A stretch of DNA of 5,031 nucleotides from Cyanobacteria bacterium HKST-UBA02 (GTDB taxonomy: Bacteria > Cyanobacteriota > Vampirovibrionia > Obscuribacterales > Obscuribacteraceae), in NCBI GenBank assembly GCA_020431945.1, contig JAGQHH010000442.1, positions 1-5,031 on the forward strand, given 5' to 3'. The notes under the pieces were generated by a model. That model saw nothing but the letters and a program-made list of their open reading frames with translations, made no database searches and was not told the DNA's origin. Numbering within the stretch: the stretch's first letter is position 1; each line of letters starts with the position of its first letter. This document shows positions 1-5,031 of the stretch, piece after piece. The position numbers and the translations under genes are program-made.

Positions 1-1929
<1,929 letters not shown>

Positions 1930-1934
1930 ACGCC

Positions 1935-2213
1935 ATGGAAGACTCGAAGTCGAAAACGCCACCATATTCGAGGCAAACTCTTTTAGCATTCTTCGTGCCT
2001 TTCACTGTTTTCGGAATACTTTTCTCCATCATCGCCATTGATCATGTAGCCAGGTCGCCAAGCAAGGATGTGCCGATCGATTATGTGTATGCGGTCTTCT
2101 CCGGATTCACCGACATGGGGGTAATGTTCGGAATCATCTCGCTGGTACTCGTTTCGCTGGTCGGAGCGGCAAAGAGCTTGATTGGCGTGGCAAAAAAAGG
2201 CCGCTCTGCTTGA
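1935..2213 (+). CDS. Small two-helix membrane protein of unknown function
   Basis: 92 residues starting at ATG 1935, five bases after the stop of the kinase-like gene. I do not recognise a family. There is a short basic/polar N-terminus (SKSKTPPYSR), a first hydrophobic helix at about residues 15-36 (LLAFFVPFTVFGILFSIIAI), a polar loop of about 20 residues (ARSPSKDVPID) and a second helix at about residues 60-83, ending in a basic tail (KKGRSA). Basic residues at both termini suggest that both ends are cytoplasmic (positive-inside rule). No Shine-Dalgarno is visible before the ATG, so translation is likely coupled to the upstream gene. The position suggests a partner or accessory of the membrane kinase-like protein, but this rests on adjacency only. 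It ends 10 bases from the stop of the convergent DUF2199 gene. Confidence 0.7.
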   Translation: MEDSKSKTPPYSRQTLLAFFVPFTVFGILFSIIAIDHVARSPSKDVPIDYVYAVFSGFTDMGVMFGIISLVLVSLVGAAKSLIGVAKKGRSA

Positions 2214-2223
2214 GAGGTTGAGT

Positions 2224-2685
2224 TCAAAGATAGAAGTGGACGATTTCCCAGGCTTTCTCCAGGGTGAGGCCCTGCTTCTGGTGAATTGCAAGAGGATGAT
2301 CCGTCGGCTCGAGCTCTATTGACGGGCGCTCGTTGTTCCCCTTGAAATGCACCATCGTTTTCAGACCGAGCGTCTCTGGCTTGTAGTAGCCGATATGTGT
2401 GCATAGCCAGCCGAAATAAGGCCCGATTTCAGCTGAGTCCGGGTGCTCTAGATAATTGTCGAAGTTCTCCTTTTTCAGCGATACCCATGCTCCGAATCCG
2501 AAGGATTCCGGATAATCGTGGACTCTGATTTCGATAACGCCGCGGATAAAGTGATCGCGTCCTTCGATTATGCAGGTATCTGATGTCAGGATGGCTCTCT
2601 CCTGCCGTTCGCTCTCTGGAATATCCTCGTAATGCGCCGGCCAGCCGCTGCCTATATCGGGCAGGTCTTCGTGCCTTGTTTGCAC
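2224..2685 (-). CDS. DUF2199 domain-containing protein, N-terminus probably damaged
   Basis: 153 residues from a GTG start to TGA. The body matches what I recall of DUF2199: HEDLPDIG near the start, then SERQERAILTSDTCII, FIRGVIEI, FGAWVSL..ENF, GPYFGWL, LGLKTMVHF, and near the end the hallmark RPSIELEPTDHPLA followed by Q..GLTLE. The biochemical role of this family is unknown to me; it is probably a soluble cytoplasmic protein. Related proteins usually begin with a Cys-x2-Cys-Gly-x2-His segment. Here only the His-Glu-x-Leu-Pro part is in frame; the matching upstream piece (MSYQCK) lies in another frame from ATG 2696. The GTG start has no Shine-Dalgarno and may be only the best remaining choice, so this could be a pseudogene or a protein shortened at its N-terminus. 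It is transcribed away from the metal efflux operon and may share that operon's control region. Confidence 0.8.
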   Translation of the reverse strand: MQTRHEDLPDIGSGWPAHYEDIPESERQERAILTSDTCIIEGRDHFIRGVIEIRVHDYPESFGFGAWVSLKKENFDNYLEHPDSAEIGPYFGWLCTHIGYYKPETLGLKTMVHFKGNNERPSIELEPTDHPLAIHQKQGLTLEKAWEIVHFYL

Positions 2686-2705
2686 TGATATGACATTGAA
2701 TGCTG

Positions 2706-2734
2706 ATTATACTCAACCGGGAGATGGATGCCAG
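2706..2734 (-). promoter_or_regulatory. Candidate sigma70-type promoter for the DUF2199 gene
   Basis: On the - strand, a perfect TATAAT -10 box (2711 to 2706) is preceded at 17 bases by CTGGCA (2734 to 2729), which matches TTGACA at four of six positions. Only nine bases separate the -10 box from ATG 2696, so a transcript starting at the usual distance would have almost no leader before that ATG. This supports 2696 as the ancestral start codon. It is inferred from the sequence only. Confidence 0.5.
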
Positions 2735-2754
2735 GAAAACGACTTCCGGCGATA

Positions 2755-2778
2755 CTGCGATTGGAGATCCGGTCGCAG
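2755..2778. promoter_or_regulatory. Interrupted 24-base palindrome, candidate operator
   Basis: Outer arms CTGCGA (2755-2760) and TCGCAG (2773-2778) are perfectly inverted. Inside them GGA (2763-2765) and TCC (2768-2770) are also inverted. Nine of twelve base pairs are symmetric, and two of the other three would be G-U pairs in RNA. It sits in the 113-base divergent intergenic region, 14 bases before the -10-like box of the efflux operon, so it overlaps where that promoter's -35 would be. This is the usual place for an activator or repressor site of a metal-responsive regulator. No regulator gene lies in the window, so the protein is unknown. Confidence 0.4.
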
Positions 2779-2792
2779 CTCCGAAAAGTGGG

Positions 2793-2798
2793 TAGAAT
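2793..2798 (+). promoter_or_regulatory. Weak -10-like box for the efflux operon
   Basis: TAGAAT matches the TATAAT consensus at five of six positions and lies 11 bases before ATG 2810. No recognisable -35 box is present at 16-18 bases upstream, where the candidate operator lies. A promoter with a poor -35 that needs an activator would look like this, but a chance match is possible. Confidence 0.3.
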
Positions 2799-2809
2799 TA
2801 TTGCATCTA

Positions 2810-3241
2810 ATGGATACTTTCTCCGATAAAAAGCACCTGGTGCTGGTAGCAATTACGACGTTCGCTCTAGTGTGGACGGGAACTCTCTGGCATGATTTTT
2901 TCGGGATCGAGGTATTGCCGGTGCTGTCGCAGGTGGTAAATTCTGGCGGCGACTTTGTCGTGTTGCCGGAGCAAACTCTGACGGGCCGTCTCGACGGTCG
3001 GACGGGCGCCTACCAGGAGCCCTGCGCCTGTCCCAGCCATGTCCATAGCCCCCCGTGCATGTCCAGGGCGAAGAGTACTGAAGTCTTCTCGGCGGTCAGG
3101 CTGGCGGTCGTTCAGCTAATCAGTATCCTGCCTCATGCCAGACCCGCTCCGGAGATCGTTCCCAGTCGGGAGCCCCCCAGCCTCCTGTCCACCAAGGTCG
3201 GGCCGGCGTTCTATATCGTCAATCGAACTCTTTTGATCTGA
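2810..3241 (+). CDS. Small membrane-anchored Cys/His protein leading a metal efflux operon
   Basis: 143 residues from ATG 2810. An in-frame ATG at 2690 would add 40 residues of unlikely, charged sequence and run across the divergent control region, so I prefer the internal start. It has one hydrophobic segment at residues 9-27 (HLVLVAITTFALVWTGTLW), a signal anchor or uncleaved signal peptide, so the rest is probably periplasmic. At residues 72-84 is a dense motif, CACPSHVHSPPCM (bases 3023-3061), with three Cys, two His and a Met, a plausible soft-metal or zinc site. The Pro-rich C-terminal part ends in VNRTLLI. I recognise no named family. It stands first before the adaptor and RND pump genes, with 101 bases to the adaptor, which suggests a metal-binding accessory. 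Codon use resembles the neighbouring genes. There is no clear Shine-Dalgarno. Confidence 0.65.
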   Translation: MDTFSDKKHLVLVAITTFALVWTGTLWHDFFGIEVLPVLSQVVNSGGDFVVLPEQTLTGRLDGRTGAYQEPCACPSHVHSPPCMSRAKSTEVFSAVRLAVVQLISILPHARPAPEIVPSREPPSLLSTKVGPAFYIVNRTLLI

Positions 3242-3264
3242 ACTTCGGTGACTGCTTCTGTCTG

Positions 3265-3286
3265 CCGGTCGGCCCGAACTGACCGG
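3265..3286 (+). other. Short inverted repeat between the Cys/His gene and the adaptor gene
   Basis: CCGGTC (3265-3270) and GACCGG (3281-3286) are perfectly inverted around a 10-base loop, 24 bases after the stop of the Cys/His gene. No T-run follows, so it is not an intrinsic terminator. It could be an mRNA hairpin that affects stability or relative expression within the operon, or an operator half-site pair. The rest of the 101-base gap holds no evident gene beyond the mini-ORFs and repeat noted separately. Confidence 0.3.
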
Positions 3287-3308
3287 ATTCATCGTGGTGG
3301 TCGCGTAT

Positions 3309-3353
3309 ATATGTTCAGCTGATTTCGATATGGGACACTGATATGTTCAACTG
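3309..3353 (+). repeat. Imperfect direct repeat spanning the adaptor start codon
   Basis: ATATGTTCAGCTG (3309-3321) recurs as ATATGTTCAACTG (3341-3353), 12 of 13 bases identical and 32 bases apart. The second copy contains the start codon of the adaptor gene. The first copy contains an ATG followed at once by a stop (Met-Phe-Ser-stop, 3311-3322). It is probably a remnant of a local duplication or chance; a role in translation control is possible but unproven. Confidence 0.35.
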
Positions 3354-4683
3354 GGTAAGCCGGTTCTTTCTGGCAGCCTTCTCAGCAGCCGTGTTGCTGG
3401 CAGGCTGCAGCGCCAGTTTTCCTGCCTCCAGCGGCAGTACCGGCAAGAGCATTCCAAAGGCATACAGACCCGCTGCCGGCGAGGTCGTGCTGACCCCGGC
3501 CCAGGAAGAGACTGCCGGTATCGAGACGGTTCCCCTGTCCGTCCAGCCGGTTCGTGGTGGCGTGCTGGAGCTGTCTTCCACGGTGGAGTCCCCCGCCGAT
3601 GCCACCGGAATCATCTACTCGCCGGTCAATGGCGTGGTCATCCGTGTCCTGGTGGATGTCGGCGATCGGGTCCGGAAAGGACAGGTGGTTGTCTATGTAA
3701 ACAGTCCGGACATATCGGATGCCCAGGCTTCCTATCTGGACGCCCAGGCCAAGCTCTCTCAGACCAGGGCGCAACTGGAGACGATCAGGGCTCGCATTGA
3801 GCTTGGCCGGGCAAACGAGGTGCGAATGACCAGGCTCCGGGACGAAGGTATCGCATCCACCAAGGATGTGGAGACCGCCCGCTCCACGAAAGTGGCGGTT
3901 CAGTCTGAGGAAGCGGCGGCTATGGGGAGCATGAATGCCGCGATGGCTCATTTGCAGGCTGCCAGCGTCAAATTGAAGTCGCTTGGTTTGAAGGAGCCCG
4001 TTTCTACTGATGTTACTGAAGGGTCCGGGGGGGCTTCGAATATGGTTACCGCAAGCCTGCCGATCCGGTCGCCGGTCAGCGGGGTGGTGGTGAAGAAGGA
4101 AGTCTTTCCCGGCCAGAGCGTCGGTCCCGGCTCGACGGCGGCTTCTTCCAGCGGCACCGGCAGACCGGCGGCGCTTATGACCATAGCCGATCTGAGCAAG
4201 GTCTGGGTCTTGCTGGAGGTGCCCCAGAGGGAGGTCTCGGCGATCAAGCTGGGCGATTCTATCGATTTCCGTACCGAGAGTATTCCGGATAGACAGTTCA
4301 GAGGGCGGATCACCAAGCTCGCCGAGAGTTTCGATCCGCATTCTCGCACTGCCCAGGTGCGGGCGGAGATCATCAATCCTGGAGGCATCTTGAAGCCAGG
4401 CATGCTGGTAATTGCTTCCATCGCCCGCCAGGTTGCGAGAGCGTCCCAGCTCGGTTTGCCGACATCGGCTATCCAGACTATGGGCGGCAGGGACATAGTC
4501 TTTGTTCGCCGAAGCCCGCACCATTACCAGGTTCGCGATATTAGATGCGGTGCCCGCTCGGCGTCGTCCGTTGAGGTCAAGTCCGGAGTCGAGCCCGGCG
4601 AAGAGGTGGTGACCAGGGGCGCTTTCTTCCTCAAGTCCGAGTCGATGCGCGAGAGTATCGCCGGGGCTGCGAACGATGAATAG
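3343..4683 (+). CDS. CzcB/CusB-type RND efflux periplasmic adaptor (membrane fusion) lipoprotein
   Basis: 446 residues. The N-terminus has basic Arg7, a hydrophobic stretch and a lipobox LAGC with Cys22, so it should be lipid-anchored in the periplasm. Domains in order: first lipoyl half (about 90-122, YSPVNGVVIRVLVDVGDRV), a coiled-coil hairpin rich in Ala, Gln and Glu (about 124-215), second lipoyl half (about 238-260, RSPVSGVVVKKEVFPGQ), beta-barrel (about 280-360, including LSKVWVLLEVPQ and a DPHSRTAQVRAEI segment typical of the family) and a membrane-proximal domain to about 435. It should link an RND pump to an outer membrane channel for export of metal ions. Family members are commonly about 380-520 residues, so it looks complete. 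A low-complexity Gly/Ser insert lies at 262-276. A weak GGGA (3332-3335) stands seven bases before the ATG. The metal (Zn/Co/Cd or Cu/Ag) cannot be decided here. The stop overlaps the next start. Confidence 0.92.
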   Translation: MFNWVSRFFLAAFSAAVLLAGCSASFPASSGSTGKSIPKAYRPAAGEVVLTPAQEETAGIETVPLSVQPVRGGVLELSSTVESPADATGIIYSPVNGVVIRVLVDVGDRVRKGQVVVYVNSPDISDAQASYLDAQAKLSQTRAQLETIRARIELGRANEVRMTRLRDEGIASTKDVETARSTKVAVQSEEAAAMGSMNAAMAHLQAASVKLKSLGLKEPVSTDVTEGSGGASNMVTASLPIRSPVSGVVVKKEVFPGQSVGPGSTAASSSGTGRPAALMTIADLSKVWVLLEVPQREVSAIKLGDSIDFRTESIPDRQFRGRITKLAESFDPHSRTAQVRAEIINPGGILKPGMLVIASIARQVARASQLGLPTSAIQTMGGRDIVFVRRSPHHYQVRDIRCGARSASSVEVKSGVEPGEEVVTRGAFFLKSESMRESIAGAANDE

Positions 4684-5031
4684 CAATCCGGCTGGAAACG
4701 GACTTCTCGATTATCTGGTCCTTGCGGCTCTGGACCGGCGGCTGATTGCAGTGGTCTTCGCGATCATGCTTCTTGCCGCGGGAGTCTGGGCATACGGAAC
4801 GATCAATGTCGATGCTGTTCCGGATGTTTCGAACGTCCAGGTGACCGTCACTACCAGAGCGCGCGGTCTGGCGCCTGTCGAGGTCGAGCAGTATGTCACC
4901 TATCCGGTGGAGCTGTCGCTTCAGAGCCTGCCGCGACTGGTTCTGCAGAGATCGATCTCGAAATATGCCCTCTCCCAGGTAACGGCGGTATTCGAGGACG
5001 GGACTGACATCTACTGGGCTCGCCAGCAGGT
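4676..5031 (+). CDS. CusA/CzcA-type heavy-metal efflux RND pump, 3' end outside window
   Basis: 118 complete codons from ATG 4676 and still open at the right edge; the full protein should be about 1,000 residues or more. The start overlaps the adaptor's last codons and stop by 8 bases (ATGAATAG), which suggests translational coupling. There is an N-terminal cytoplasmic stretch, then TM1 at about residues 22-42 (RLIAVVFAIMLLAAGVWAYG), then the start of the periplasmic porter domain with hallmarks of the heavy-metal (HME) branch: VDAVPDVSNVQV, GLAPVEVEQYVTYPVE, RSISKYALSQVTAVFEDGTDIYWAR. It is a proton-driven inner-membrane exporter working with the adaptor encoded just upstream. The ion-specificity and proton-relay residues in the later membrane helices lie beyond the window, so the metal is undetermined. 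Confidence 0.93.
   Translation, partial: MNSNPAGNGLLDYLVLAALDRRLIAVVFAIMLLAAGVWAYGTINVDAVPDVSNVQVTVTTRARGLAPVEVEQYVTYPVELSLQSLPRLVLQRSISKYALSQVTAVFEDGTDIYWARQQ

Noticed and set aside
2260..2274. CAGGG/CCCTG hairpin as a terminator for the kinase operon
   Set aside because: The stem is only 5 bases, no T-run follows on the + strand, and it lies inside the coding region of the convergent DUF2199 gene.
2690..2809. Upstream ATG at 2690 for the Cys/His protein
   Set aside because: It would place 40 charged, unpatterned residues before a normal signal-anchor start (MDTFSDKKH + hydrophobic run) and would read through the palindrome and the - strand promoter. The internal ATG at 2810 fits better.
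3306..3311. TATATA as the -10 of an internal promoter for the adaptor gene
   Set aside because: It matches the consensus at only four of six positions and no -35 is present at 16-18 bases upstream.
3382..4686. A 434-codon open frame on the - strand, antisense to almost the whole adaptor gene
   Set aside because: Its translation is Arg/Gly/His/Asp-rich with no recognisable domain, whereas the + strand frame is a textbook membrane fusion protein with a lipobox. Long antisense open frames arise readily from codon bias in GC-rich genes.

Overview
The window reads as a bacterial chromosome segment of moderately high GC (by eye) from a Gram-negative-type (diderm) organism. The evidence for that is a lipoprotein-type membrane fusion protein followed by a heavy-metal RND pump gene, together with a eukaryotic-like, membrane-anchored Ser/Thr kinase homologue with long disordered arms. 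Shine-Dalgarno sequences are weak or absent before most starts. This style fits lineages such as Planctomycetota, Myxococcota or the non-photosynthetic cyanobacterial relatives (Obscuribacterales/Vampirovibrionia), but the sequence alone does not settle the taxon. I see no phage, insertion sequence, CRISPR, tRNA or rRNA.

Left part (1-2213, + strand): the first gene is cut by the left edge and its frame is open from base 1. It encodes a Glu-Pro dipeptide repeat, an acidic disordered region with two copies of a short TL-E-P-F motif, a divergent protein kinase domain, a proline-rich linker, one membrane segment and a C-terminal tail. Five bases after its stop comes a small two-helix membrane protein, probably in the same transcript.

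Middle (2224-2809): a DUF2199 gene lies on the - strand and converges on the small membrane protein gene with only 10 bases between the stops. Its 5' end appears damaged: the conserved N-terminus expected for this family is split between two frames. A 113-base divergent intergenic region follows. It carries a good sigma70-like promoter toward DUF2199, a weaker -10-like box toward the efflux genes, and a 24-base interrupted palindrome that looks like an operator.

Right part (2810-5031, + strand): a putative metal efflux operon. It contains a small membrane-anchored protein with a dense Cys/His motif, a CzcB/CusB-type periplasmic adaptor lipoprotein, and the first 118 codons of a CusA/CzcA-type RND pump whose start overlaps the adaptor's stop by 8 bases. 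The adaptor and pump should form the inner-membrane and periplasmic parts of a tripartite exporter. No outer membrane factor (TolC/CzcC type) lies in the window. The small Cys/His protein occupies the leading position and may be a metal-binding accessory.

No single feature is a clearly new system. The most interesting points are the Cys/His leader protein with its possible operator, the frame-broken DUF2199 N-terminus, and the degenerate membrane kinase with repeated short linear motifs.
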